Translations under genes and position numbers: made by a program
Shown: positions 1 to 6,407 of the stretch, one piece after another
How positions within the stretch are numbered: the first letter of the stretch is position 1
Layout: each line of letters begins with the position of its first letter
Notes under the pieces: generated by a model
What the model was told of the DNA's origin: nothing
What the model saw: only the letters and a program-made list of their open reading frames with translations
Databases searched by the model: none
DNA from: an uncultured Limosilactobacillus sp.
GTDB lineage: Bacteria > Bacillota > Bacilli > Lactobacillales > Lactobacillaceae
Length of the DNA stretch: 29,172 nucleotides
Assembly (NCBI RefSeq): GCF_934202235.1
Contig: NZ_CAKPXS010000017.1
Span: 1 to 29,172, forward strand
Reading direction: 5' to 3'

Positions 1-1
1 G

Positions 2-30
2 AACATAATAATCTAAAAAAGCCAAGTCAA
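2..30 (-). promoter_or_regulatory. Candidate sigma-A promoter firing out of the left edge
   Basis: On the minus strand a TTGACT -35 box (25-30) is followed by a 17-base spacer and a TATGTT -10 box (2-7). It lies downstream of the rplS terminator and points to a gene outside the window, so its target cannot be seen. The match is good for a housekeeping promoter, but it rests on sequence alone. Confidence 0.4.
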
Positions 31-69
31 TACAGTCGCTAAGTACTGATATAACTTGACTTTAAGTAG

Positions 70-96
70 AAAAAGAGCCCCGGAAATCCGGGACTC
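70..96 (-). terminator. Intrinsic terminator of the rpsP-rplS operon
   Basis: On the minus strand a 9-bp stem (88-96 with 75-83, one G-U pair) closes a four-base ATTT loop and is followed by TTTTT. It starts 13 bases after the rplS stop codon and ends the operon. Confidence 0.85.
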
Positions 97-109
97 GATT
101 GACTGTCGA

Positions 110-475
110 TTATTCTTCGACGTCACGGCGCTTTTCAGCAATCCGTGCAGACTTACCGTTCCGTTCACGCAGGTAGTAGAGCTTAGCCCGACGAACCTTA
201 CCATGACGGATAACATCGATCTTTTCAACACGTGGTGAGTGAAGCGGGAAGGTCCGTTCAACACCAACACCGTTACTGATCTTACGAACAGTGTAGGTAG
301 CGCTGATGCCAGCACCATGGCGCTTAACAACAACCCCTTCGAACATCTGAACACGTTCACGCTTACCTTCAACAATCAGGGCGTGAACACGAACAGTATC
401 ACCGGCACGAAATTCCGGGATATCATCACGAAGTTGACTAGCAGTAATCTTTTCGATAAATGGATTTTGACGCAT
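110..475 (-). CDS. rplS: 50S ribosomal protein L19
   Basis: This 121-residue protein is ribosomal protein L19, which sits at the 30S/50S interface of the large subunit. The family core is clear: an N-terminal helix (MRQNPFIEKITASQLR), the FRAGDTVRVHALIVEG strand region, the EGVVVKRHGAG turn, and a basic C-terminal part containing the conserved VRRAKLYYLRERNGKSARI. The length is slightly above the usual 114-116 residues because of a charged tail. The ATG at 475 has an AAAGGAA ribosome binding site. The gene is last in the rpsP-khpA-rimM-trmD-rplS operon, but a 112-base gap after trmD carries its own promoter and a structured leader, so L19 can be made independently of the upstream genes. Identification is secure. 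Confidence 0.98.
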   Translation of the reverse strand: MRQNPFIEKITASQLRDDIPEFRAGDTVRVHALIVEGKRERVQMFEGVVVKRHGAGISATYTVRKISNGVGVERTFPLHSPRVEKIDVIRHGKVRRAKLYYLRERNGKSARIAEKRRDVEE

Positions 476-549
476 TTTATCTTATTCCTTTCGCCGACAT
501 TCATGTCCATCCGGGCAGCGGAATATCGTTATTCACGGCTAAACAGCCG
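476..549 (-). ncRNA. Candidate L19 mRNA leader
   Basis: The expected transcript from the promoter at 556-584 begins near 549 and has about 74 untranslated bases before the rplS ATG. It folds into a hairpin at its very 5' end (545-549 pairing with 536-540, loop GTTT) and a second hairpin (504-507 with 496-499, TGAA loop, with flanking GCC/GGC pairing possible) just upstream of the ribosome binding site. Autoregulatory leaders in front of rplS are known in Firmicutes. I infer that this belongs to that class, but a covariance-model match was not tested. Confidence 0.4.
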
Positions 550-555
550 ACTAAT

Positions 556-584
556 ATCATACCAAAAACGACAGCTACTTTCAA
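556..584 (-). promoter_or_regulatory. Internal promoter of rplS
   Basis: On the minus strand TTGAAA (579-584) and TATGAT (556-561) are separated by exactly 17 bases, with a TGG extension before the -10 box. It lies in the gap between trmD and rplS, overlapping nothing coding, and would start transcription at about 549. Confidence 0.6.
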
Positions 585-587
585 GAC

Positions 588-1346
588 TTATTTGGGTGCA
601 TCCGGGTCTTCATCAATCTTAATGTCCTGCAGCAGTCGTTGCTGTTCAACGGATAATTTGGCCTTCTTCAAGAGGTCCGGACGACGTTCATAGGTGCGCC
701 GCAGTGACTCCTTCATCCGCCATTCGCGAATTTTCTGGTGGTTCCCGCTCAGCAGGACTTCGGGAACCTTCATCCCGCGAAAATCAGCTGGTCGGGTGTA
801 TTGGGGATATTCGAGCAACCCGTTGCTGAATGAGTCCCCCATTGGTGAGGCCTGGTTGCCTAAAACTCCCGGTACAAAGCGGACAGTTGCATCAATCATA
901 ACCATGGCTGGCAACTCACCACCGGTCACCACGTAATCGCCAAGGGAAGCCTCGTCAGTTACTAAGTGACGAATGCGTTCATCGTAGCCTTCATAATGGC
1001 CACAGATAAAGGTTAGGTGCTCCTCCTGCGCCAATTCTTGGGCGTAGTCCTGGTCAAACTGCCGACCAGCCGGGTCAACTAAAATCACCCGGCCTTTCGG
1101 GTACTGACCAGCGATTTCATCTTGAATTGCCTGGTAAGCGTCAAAAATGGGCTGGGCTTGGAGCAACATTCCGGCCCCGCCACCAAATGGTGCGTCATCG
1201 ACGTGGTTGTGCTTGTCAGTCGTATACTGCCGAAAATCGGTCACGTGGATGTCTACCAGGTTACTTTCCTGGGCCTTGCCAATAATCGACTCCCCCATCG
1301 TTGCCTGAAACATATCAGGAAAGAGACTTAAAACGTCTATTCTCAT
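588..1346 (-). CDS. trmD: tRNA (guanine-37-N1)-methyltransferase TrmD
   Basis: TrmD uses S-adenosylmethionine to methylate N1 of G37 next to the anticodon, which prevents +1 frameshifting. The 252-residue length is typical. The SPOUT trefoil-knot signatures are present in order: GGGAGM at 55-60, GHYEGYDERI at 116-125, and SLGDYVVTGGELPA at 134-147. The C-terminal tRNA-binding part contains YTRPADFRG and VLLSGNH. The first T of the rimM stop codon's complement is shared with the trmD ATG (TAATG overlap at 1344-1348), so the two genes are translationally coupled. The rplS gene follows after a 112-base gap that holds a promoter. Identification is secure. Confidence 0.98.
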   Translation of the reverse strand: MRIDVLSLFPDMFQATMGESIIGKAQESNLVDIHVTDFRQYTTDKHNHVDDAPFGGGAGMLLQAQPIFDAYQAIQDEIAGQYPKGRVILVDPAGRQFDQDYAQELAQEEHLTFICGHYEGYDERIRHLVTDEASLGDYVVTGGELPAMVMIDATVRFVPGVLGNQASPMGDSFSNGLLEYPQYTRPADFRGMKVPEVLLSGNHQKIREWRMKESLRRTYERRPDLLKKAKLSVEQQRLLQDIKIDEDPDAPK

Positions 1347-1852
1347 TATTCCAGTCCCTCCATTAATTCCACGGTGATTGTCCCCTTATCCAGGTCAACC
1401 TTTTTCACGACGTCGGGAATAGCAGGCAATAGCAGGTCCGCCTTTGCAGCCCGTTCTACCACCCACACGTCATTAGCCCCGGTCGGCATAATCTCTTTAA
1501 TCCTGCCAAGATGATGACCATTAGTCTCGTCAACGGCTAACCCAACAATCTGCCGGTAGTAGTATTGGCCAGCTGGCAATTTTTCCTGTTGGTCCTCACT
1601 CACCTGGAGTTTGCCCTTCACAAAGGGCAAGACATCGTTAATATTGTCGTGACCCTTGAGCTTCACTAGTAAAAACTGTTTATGGGGTCGGACGCTTTCG
1701 ACCTCTACTGGCTGGGTGCCATTGTCCGTGGTCAAAAATAACTGGCTCCCCGGTTGAAAGCGTTCTTCCGGAAAATCGGTCACGGACAGAACCTGCAGTT
1801 CCCCCTTGATGCCGTGGGTCTTAACAATTGTCGCAACATCATAATACTTCAT
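1346..1852 (-). CDS. rimM: Ribosome maturation factor RimM
   Basis: RimM assists assembly of the 30S head around S19 and 16S helices 31-33. The 168-residue product has the RimM N-terminal barrel (VATIVKTHGIKGELQV, then the FQPGSQLF and VKLKGHDN segments) and a C-terminal PRC-barrel (GQYYYRQIVGL, LGRIKEI, DVWVV, LLPAIPDVVKKVDL). I place the start at the ATG at 1852, which has a GAGAG ribosome binding site seven bases upstream and matches the usual N-terminus. A longer frame would begin with TTG at 1900, inside a terminator hairpin, and is unlikely. The stop overlaps the trmD start. A terminator-like hairpin in the 71-base gap after khpA may lower expression relative to rpsP and khpA. Confidence 0.96.
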   Translation of the reverse strand: MKYYDVATIVKTHGIKGELQVLSVTDFPEERFQPGSQLFLTTDNGTQPVEVESVRPHKQFLLVKLKGHDNINDVLPFVKGKLQVSEDQQEKLPAGQYYYRQIVGLAVDETNGHHLGRIKEIMPTGANDVWVVERAAKADLLLPAIPDVVKKVDLDKGTITVELMEGLE

Positions 1853-1879
1853 TGAATTGCTCTCTTTCGTTAGCTGACG

Positions 1880-1907
1880 AAAAAAGCCGCCACTCGCCAA
1901 ACGGCTT
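1880..1907 (-). terminator. Intra-operon terminator/attenuator between khpA and rimM
   Basis: On the minus strand AAGCCG (1902-1907) pairs with CGGCTT (1884-1889). Two further T-G pairs are possible inside, and a run of T follows (1880-1885). A second hairpin, TTTCGT/ACGAAA (1877-1882 with 1865-1870), begins in that T-run and ends beside the rimM ribosome binding site. The arrangement suggests partial termination in mid-operon. Strength is unknown. Confidence 0.6.
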
Positions 1908-1923
1908 GTCGCGACTCTTCTTA

Positions 1924-2184
1924 TTAGTGACGGTAATCATGAACAGTGAACCGAATTTTCTTTTGGTGCGATTGCCGCGAACGGCTACCCTCAACCACCG
2001 TCCTTAACGCTGAAACGACGTGACCCTGCCGACCGATCACCCGGCCAACATCACGATGATCAACCGTTAACTGGAAACGATGAAACTTACCCTGATCACT
2101 CTCAGCAATCCGGATTTTATCCGGTTGGCGAACAAGTGGCGCAACTAATGCTTTAATCAGTGCCTTGGTATCTGGTTCAGTCAT
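1924..2184 (-). CDS. khpA: KH-domain RNA-binding protein KhpA (YlqC family)
   Basis: This 86-residue protein is a single KH domain. The GxxG loop is GRQG at residues 51-54 in the context DVGRVIGRQGHVVSALRTVV, which is the diagnostic core of the family. KhpA binds RNA, usually together with KhpB/Jag, and affects cell division and elongation in streptococci and related bacteria; khpB is not in this window. The position between rpsP and rimM is the usual one in Firmicutes. The ATG at 2184 lies 12 bases past the rpsP stop, and its ribosome binding site is weak and falls within the end of rpsP, so translation is probably coupled. Confidence 0.93.
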   Translation of the reverse strand: MTEPDTKALIKALVAPLVRQPDKIRIAESDQGKFHRFQLTVDHRDVGRVIGRQGHVVSALRTVVEGSRSRQSHQKKIRFTVHDYRH

Positions 2185-2196
2185 GATTAACGATCA

Positions 2197-2475
2197 CTAC
2201 TTCTTTGAAGCAAACTTTGCTTCGTGAAACTTCTTCATCACACCGGCCTTTTGCAGAATGTTGCGAACGGTGTCTGATGGTTGAGCACCCTTGTTCAACC
2301 AGTCGAGAACTGCTTCCTCGTCAAACTTAATCTGCTTTGGCGTCGTCAGTGGGTTGTAAGTCCCCAGTGCAGTGATGAAACGACCGTCACGAGCGCGCCG
2401 TGAGTCGGCAACGACGATCCGGTAAAATGGGTTACGCTTTGAACCCATCCGCTTTAAACGAATCTTAACGGACAT
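2197..2475 (-). CDS. rpsP: 30S ribosomal protein S16
   Basis: S16 binds 16S rRNA early in 30S assembly. The 92-residue protein opens with the family hallmark VKIRLKRMGSKRNPFYRIVV, followed by ADSRRARDGRFI and LGTYNPL, and has a basic C-terminal tail. The length matches lactobacillus homologues. The ATG at 2475 has a strong AGGGAGGT ribosome binding site (2485-2492). This is the first gene of the rpsP-khpA-rimM-trmD-rplS operon and has a clear promoter about 30 bases upstream of the gene. It is divergent from efp. Confidence 0.98.
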   Translation of the reverse strand: MSVKIRLKRMGSKRNPFYRIVVADSRRARDGRFITALGTYNPLTTPKQIKFDEEAVLDWLNKGAQPSDTVRNILQKAGVMKKFHEAKFASKK

Positions 2476-2510
2476 TGAATGTCTACCTCCCTGTTTTTTT
2501 CACAAGTCAT

Positions 2511-2539
2511 AATATACCAGCCTTTTTCGGAAATGTAAA
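2511..2539 (-). promoter_or_regulatory. Promoter of the rpsP operon
   Basis: On the minus strand TTTACA (2534-2539), a 17-base spacer and TATATT (2511-2516) with a TGG extended -10 element form a near-consensus sigma-A promoter. The predicted start leaves a leader of roughly 30 bases, mostly the ribosome binding site of rpsP. Confidence 0.75.
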
Positions 2540-2591
2540 GTAAAATTCCTTAACAGCCTCAAAATTGTTAAAAGTCACTGCTTAATCAATT

Positions 2592-2619
2592 TTTACTGTA
2601 CAAATAGCCAGATTATAGT
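2592..2619 (+). promoter_or_regulatory. Promoter of efp
   Basis: TTTACT (2592-2597) and TATAGT (2614-2619) with a 16-base spacer lie on the plus strand upstream of efp. The -35 regions of efp and rpsP are about 50 bases apart in the 222-base divergent gap. The spacing is one base short of ideal. Confidence 0.5.
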
Positions 2620-2636
2620 ATCCTAGAAGTTATGAG

Positions 2637-2680
2637 GTACTTAGTATTTGTACTAGTACGCCATCAATTATTTTTAATTG
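2637..2680 (+). promoter_or_regulatory. Two hairpins in the efp mRNA leader
   Basis: The leader holds a 9-bp hairpin with one bulged T (2637-2659, loop TTTG) and then CAATTA/TAATTG around a TTTT loop (2665-2680), which ends four bases before the GAGGAGG ribosome binding site. Both are A/T-rich. They may modulate translation or mRNA stability, but no function is shown by the sequence. Confidence 0.35.
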
Positions 2681-2697
2681 TCTGAGGAGGTTTCACC

Positions 2698-3255
2698 ATG
2701 ATCCAAACTATCGATTTGAAAAAGGGCATGGTTTTCAAGCGCGATACCAAGTTATTCCAAGTTAAGGAAATTAACCACCACAAGCCAGGTAAGGGTAACA
2801 CCCTGATGCAGATGAAGATTAAGAACCTGCGCAACGGTGCCATCGTTCAGACGACGATGCGGCCAACCGAAAAGGTAGAAGACGTCACGATCGACAAGAA
2901 GAGTGCGCAATACCTTTACAACGAAGAAAACAACTACGTTTTCATGGACTTGGAAACTTACGATCAATACAACATTGACAAGTCCCAAATCGAAGAAGAA
3001 TGCCAATACCTGGTTCCAAACATGAACCTGACGATGGAATTTGTTGGTTCCGAATTAATCGGTGTTGAACTACCAGCAACGGTTACCCTCAAGGTTGCTA
3101 AGACTGAACCAATGATCAAGGGTGCTACCATTGATGGTGGTGGCAAGCCGGCAACAATGGAAACTGGTCTGGTGGTTAACGTTCCAGCATTCGTTAAGAA
3201 TGGTGACGAACTGATCATCAACACGACTGACGCTTCCTACAAGTCACGTGCTTAA
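2698..3255 (+). CDS. efp: Translation elongation factor P
   Basis: EF-P binds between the ribosomal P and E sites and rescues ribosomes stalled at polyproline. The 185-residue length is standard, with a KOW-like N-terminal domain, an OB domain, and the C-terminal OB signature ending in GDELIINTTDASYKSRA. The modification loop reads HHKPGKGNT, with lysine at position 32, as in the Bacillus-type EF-P rather than the arginine type. No modification-enzyme gene is visible here. The ATG at 2698 follows a perfect GAGGAGGT site. This is the only plus-strand gene in the window, and it is convergent with the HerA-like ATPase gene through a shared terminator. Confidence 0.98.
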   Translation: MIQTIDLKKGMVFKRDTKLFQVKEINHHKPGKGNTLMQMKIKNLRNGAIVQTTMRPTEKVEDVTIDKKSAQYLYNEENNYVFMDLETYDQYNIDKSQIEEECQYLVPNMNLTMEFVGSELIGVELPATVTLKVAKTEPMIKGATIDGGGKPATMETGLVVNVPAFVKNGDELIINTTDASYKSRA

Positions 3256-3269
3256 AGTGATTTCATAAC

Positions 3270-3305
3270 AAAAACGACACTCCTGATGGGGAGTGCCGTT
3301 TTTTT
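3270..3305. terminator. Bidirectional terminator between efp and the HerA-like gene
   Basis: A 10-bp stem (3274-3283 with 3290-3299) is flanked by a run of A on one side and a run of T on the other, so it can end transcription in both directions. The one non-canonical pair is A-C on the plus strand but G-U on the minus strand. The ATPase stop codon (3304-3306) lies within the plus-strand T-run. Confidence 0.82.
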
Positions 3306-4470
3306 AGTTTATCAACCATTGAGGGACCTTCACCCACCATTGTTGTGGGGTAATGCCATAATGTAGCAAGAAGACTTCCCCCGTTGTTAACTGCGTCGTT
3401 GGCAACTGTTGCAGGTGCAAATAAGATAACTCGTCGACGCTTGCCAAGTGATGAACCACAATGGTCGCAAATTGCGAACGCAGTCGATCGGGCAAATCGA
3501 GTGTTGACTGGGTGGTAATCAGCAATGATAATCCAGCTTTTCGGCCCTCCCGCAACAGGCGAAAGATACCATTATCAGCCAAGTTATGCTGGTCGTCAGG
3601 CAAGTAACGGTGGGCCTCGTCGATCACCAGTTCCACCGGAAAGGTGTCCTTCCTTGCTAGCTGTTGGCGAATCGTTAGCATCTCATTTAGTAGTTGCGAG
3701 ATTAAAGCCCGTTGGACACTGCCCGCTTCTTCCAGGTGTGATAAGTCAATTACCAGCGGTTTGGTGGCGCGCTTTGTCAAATACATTTGAAGGACAAAAT
3801 GAAGCTCATAAGCAACCCGGCCCGGGTGAGCAGAAACATCAAACAGTTCACGAAAATCATGGCTGGCTAGTCGCTGACGAAGTGTCGAGATAAACTGCCA
3901 CTGCTGGCTGATTAACTGGTGGTCGTACTGTTGACCCAAAAGGTGGTAATCCGCGCGCTGGTTCTCGAATGGCACCACCATTTCTTCAACCAGCTGGTCA
4001 GCCAACAAGGCCACCGGGTACGATTGTGCCCACTCCCCCAACCGACGAGCATCGGCCAGAAATTCTGCCGATGATCGACCAATCTTGCGGTAAATTCCCC
4101 GTCGCTGATGAATATTCAGTTCAATTCGCAGCGATTGAATCGCCCGGTCAACTAGCTCGCGCTGCCGTTCGTCATGGCTAACCCGCAAAGCAGTCAGTAA
4201 TTCTTCCCCGCTCCAGGAACCAGCATCAAGAAAACAGTTCTGGCCAACAACATAGTGCTGACTGCCTGGTAAGGCCTGGTATTCACCGGTCGGATCCAGA
4301 ACAATCACCGCCGTAGCAGCATGATTCAATTGGTCCAGCAAGGATAAAGTAGTAGTGGTCTTCCCGCTACCTGTTTGGCCAACCACCAGCAAATGACCTG
4401 CGCTGAGTGTTTCCAAACTCATCGCCGGGTGGTCACCTTGATCATTCCGTAAACAATTAATTACTGTCAT
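3304..4470 (-). CDS. HerA/DUF87-type P-loop ATPase, partner unknown
   Basis: The 388-residue protein belongs to the HerA/FtsK/VirB4 group of P-loop ATPases. Visible motifs are Walker A GQTGSGKT at 31-38, the DUF87-typical VLDPTGEY at 57-64, Walker B LVIDEAHR at 281-288, and a polar motif LLITTQSTLDLP at 316-327. Archaeal and bacterial HerA translocates DNA with the NurA nuclease, but no nurA-like gene is adjacent. The Walker A lies only 30 residues from the start, so the N-terminal HAS barrel of true HerA is missing. I prefer the ATG at 4470, preceded by GGGGAG at a long 12-base spacing. The longer frame starts with GTG at 4527 inside the ffh terminator. No clear promoter is seen, so expression may depend on readthrough from ffh. 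The substrate is unknown. Confidence 0.8.
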   Translation of the reverse strand: MTVINCLRNDQGDHPAMSLETLSAGHLLVVGQTGSGKTTTTLSLLDQLNHAATAVIVLDPTGEYQALPGSQHYVVGQNCFLDAGSWSGEELLTALRVSHDERQRELVDRAIQSLRIELNIHQRRGIYRKIGRSSAEFLADARRLGEWAQSYPVALLADQLVEEMVVPFENQRADYHLLGQQYDHQLISQQWQFISTLRQRLASHDFRELFDVSAHPGRVAYELHFVLQMYLTKRATKPLVIDLSHLEEAGSVQRALISQLLNEMLTIRQQLARKDTFPVELVIDEAHRYLPDDQHNLADNGIFRLLREGRKAGLSLLITTQSTLDLPDRLRSQFATIVVHHLASVDELSYLHLQQLPTTQLTTGEVFLLHYGITPQQWWVKVPQWLIN

Positions 4471-4506
4471 TCGAATCCACTGCTCCCCTTTGCCTGCACA
4501 TATTAA

Positions 4507-4543
4507 TGAAAAGTAAGCCCCAAGCACACTTTGGGGCTTACTT
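4507..4543 (-). terminator. Terminator after ffh
   Basis: A perfect 13-bp inverted repeat (4531-4543 with 4511-4523) around a 7-base loop begins two bases after the ffh stop codon and is followed by TTTTC on the minus strand. The stem is strong and the T-run short, so some readthrough into the ATPase gene is plausible. Confidence 0.75.
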
Positions 4544-4545
4544 GT

Positions 4546-5991
4546 TTAACGGCGTCGCCGCAGCTTCCGTAATTTGCGGTACTTGCGCTTTTGCGCCTTC
4601 TTGGCGTTACGGGCCATCGAGTTCATCGCCATCTGTCCCATCTTGCCGCCAGGCATTTGGCCGCCAAAAAGGTTAGCCATGCCGCTCATGTTACCATTGG
4701 TTACTTGTTTCATCATTTTGCGCATCTGGTTGAACTGCTTGATCATCCGGTTAACCTCAACGATTGGCCGGCCAGCACCAGCCGCCAACCGCCGCCGTCG
4801 ACTGGGGTTCATCAAGTCTGGATTCTGGCGTTCCTCGGGGGTCATGGACATCACAATTGCCTTCATGTGCCCCATTTGCTTTGGGTCGAGCTGCATATTC
4901 TGCAAAGCCGGGTTATTAGCCACCCCGGGGATCATTTTCATGATCTTTTCTAAGGAACCCATCTTATTAACTTGGTCCAGTTGGTCCACGAAGTCATTAT
5001 AGTCAAAGGTATTGGCGCGCATCTTATCCATTGTTTCCTGCGCTTGTTCCTCATCGAAATTCTGCTGGGCTTTTTCGATCAGGGTCATCATGTCACCCAT
5101 CCCCAGAATTCGTGAGGCCATCCGGTCAGGGTGGAAGATGTCCAGGTCATCCATCTTTTCACCCTCACCGACAAACTTAATTGGCTTGCCGGTAACGGCC
5201 CGGATGGACATTGCCGCCCCACCACGGGTGTCACCATCTAACTTGGTGAGGACGACCCCGGTGATGTCCAGCTTACTATCAAAGCCTTCTGCCGTATTAA
5301 CAGCATTTTGCCCCGTCATCGCGTCGACAACCAGCAGGATTTCATTTGGCTGAGCAACTTCCTTGATCCGTGCTAGCTCATCCATCAACTTCTCGTCGAT
5401 TTGTAAACGACCAGCCGTATCAATGATGACGTAGTTATTTTTATTAGCGCGGGCCTGGCCAAGCCCATCTTCCACGATCTTGACGGGATCAACGTCAGTT
5501 CCCTCATCGAAGACTGGGACATCGATTGAGGCGGCGACCTGTTTCAACTGGGTAATTGCCGCCGGCCGGTAAACGTCAGCCGCAATGAACAGTGGCCGCG
5601 CATGTTGCTTATCCTTCAGGCGAAGTGCCAGCTTACCAGCGGTGGTCGTCTTCCCGGCACCTTGCAGCCCAACCATCATAATGATCGTCGGTCCCTGCGA
5701 CGCCTTAGCCAGCAGAACCGCTTCGGCCCCCATCAGCGACGTCAGTTCATCATTGACGATTTTGACAATTTGTTGGGCAGGATTGAGGCCCTTTAAGACC
5801 TCGGCACCCATTGCCTTTTTCCGGACAGTTTTAACGAAGTCCTTGACCACCGCGAAATTGACGTCGGCATCCAGTAGGGCCAACCTAATCTCGCGCATCG
5901 TTTCTCGTAAGTCAGCTTCGGTAACTTTGGGCTTGCGCCGCAGTTTTTCCATTGCCTTTTGCAGGCGTTCAGTTAATCCTTCAAATGCCAT
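4546..5991 (-). CDS. ffh: Signal recognition particle protein Ffh (SRP54)
   Basis: Ffh binds 4.5S/SRP RNA and signal sequences of nascent membrane proteins, and docks with FtsY through a GTP-dependent NG heterodimer. The 481-residue protein has an N-terminal four-helix N domain, a G domain with GLQGAGKT at 108-115, DTAGR and TKLDGD motifs, and a methionine-rich M domain with the RNA-binding SRRRRLAAGAG segment. It ends in a long, highly basic Lys/Arg tail. The ATG at 5991 has a GAGGAG site. It lies downstream of ylxM and ftsY, so the receptor and the targeting GTPase are in the same block. SRP RNA is not encoded here. Confidence 0.98.
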   Translation of the reverse strand: MAFEGLTERLQKAMEKLRRKPKVTEADLRETMREIRLALLDADVNFAVVKDFVKTVRKKAMGAEVLKGLNPAQQIVKIVNDELTSLMGAEAVLLAKASQGPTIIMMVGLQGAGKTTTAGKLALRLKDKQHARPLFIAADVYRPAAITQLKQVAASIDVPVFDEGTDVDPVKIVEDGLGQARANKNNYVIIDTAGRLQIDEKLMDELARIKEVAQPNEILLVVDAMTGQNAVNTAEGFDSKLDITGVVLTKLDGDTRGGAAMSIRAVTGKPIKFVGEGEKMDDLDIFHPDRMASRILGMGDMMTLIEKAQQNFDEEQAQETMDKMRANTFDYNDFVDQLDQVNKMGSLEKIMKMIPGVANNPALQNMQLDPKQMGHMKAIVMSMTPEERQNPDLMNPSRRRRLAAGAGRPIVEVNRMIKQFNQMRKMMKQVTNGNMSGMANLFGGQMPGGKMGQMAMNSMARNAKKAQKRKYRKLRKLRRRR

Positions 5992-6032
5992 TTGATAGTC
6001 TCCTCAGTTCTTTGCGGAAATTGGTTCGTTTT

Positions 6033-6041
6033 ATTTTAACA
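6033..6041 (-). promoter_or_regulatory. Weak candidate extended -10 promoter of ffh
   Basis: TGT followed by TAAAAT on the minus strand sits in the 61-base gap between ylxM and ffh. There is no good -35 box in the end of ylxM. It could supply extra ffh transcription, but the evidence is slight. Confidence 0.25.
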
Positions 6042-6052
6042 CTTTACCGCGT

Positions 6053-6394
6053 TTATTCTTCTTCCAGGTGATCAAGCCGGTGAATAATTTTTAACAACTG
6101 CTTGTCCCCCGGATAATGTTTACCAACGTAACTCGCTAACTGGTCAGCCACCTGGTTGCGGGCCAGAAACTGGCGATGGAGATGCAATTTGTCTTCATAT
6201 TCCCGCAAAATCTGCTCCGTCCGCCTAATGTTATCGTAGACGGCCTGCCGTGACACCGCAAAATTTTCCGCAATTTCTCCCAGCGAATAATCATCACCGT
6301 AATAAAGCTGCATGTATTCTTGCTGTTTACGCGTCAGCAACGGCTGGTAAAACTCCAGCAATGCGTTGATTTCCTCATTCTTTGCTAGTTCCAT
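6053..6394 (-). CDS. ylxM: YlxM family HTH protein (UPF0122)
   Basis: This 113-residue protein matches the YlxM/p13 family encoded next to ffh and ftsY in Firmicutes. It contains a sigma-factor region-4-like helix-turn-helix at about residues 37-58 (SLGEIAENFAVSRQAVYDNI), preceded by LTRKQQEYMQLYY, and ends in a charged helix. In streptococci YlxM associates with SRP components and stimulates their activity; it was earlier thought to be a regulator. The ATG at 6394 is 13 bases after the ftsY stop and uses a GGGAG site, so it is co-transcribed with ftsY. Confidence 0.93.
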   Translation of the reverse strand: MELAKNEEINALLEFYQPLLTRKQQEYMQLYYGDDYSLGEIAENFAVSRQAVYDNIRRTEQILREYEDKLHLHRQFLARNQVADQLASYVGKHYPGDKQLLKIIHRLDHLEEE

Positions 6395-6407
6395 CAGCAG
6401 CTCCCGA

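Noticed and set aside
239..622. Plus-strand open frame of 127 codons opposite rplS and its leader
   Set aside because: It lies antisense to a secure ribosomal protein gene and its promoter, and its translation shows no family features.
1853..1900. Longer TTG start for RimM
   Set aside because: The extra 16 residues are encoded by the terminator-like hairpin, and homologues start near MKYYDVATIV.
4471..4527. Longer GTG start for the HerA-like ATPase
   Set aside because: The GTG lies in the loop of the ffh terminator and has no ribosome binding site. The ATG at 4470 has GGGGAG upstream.
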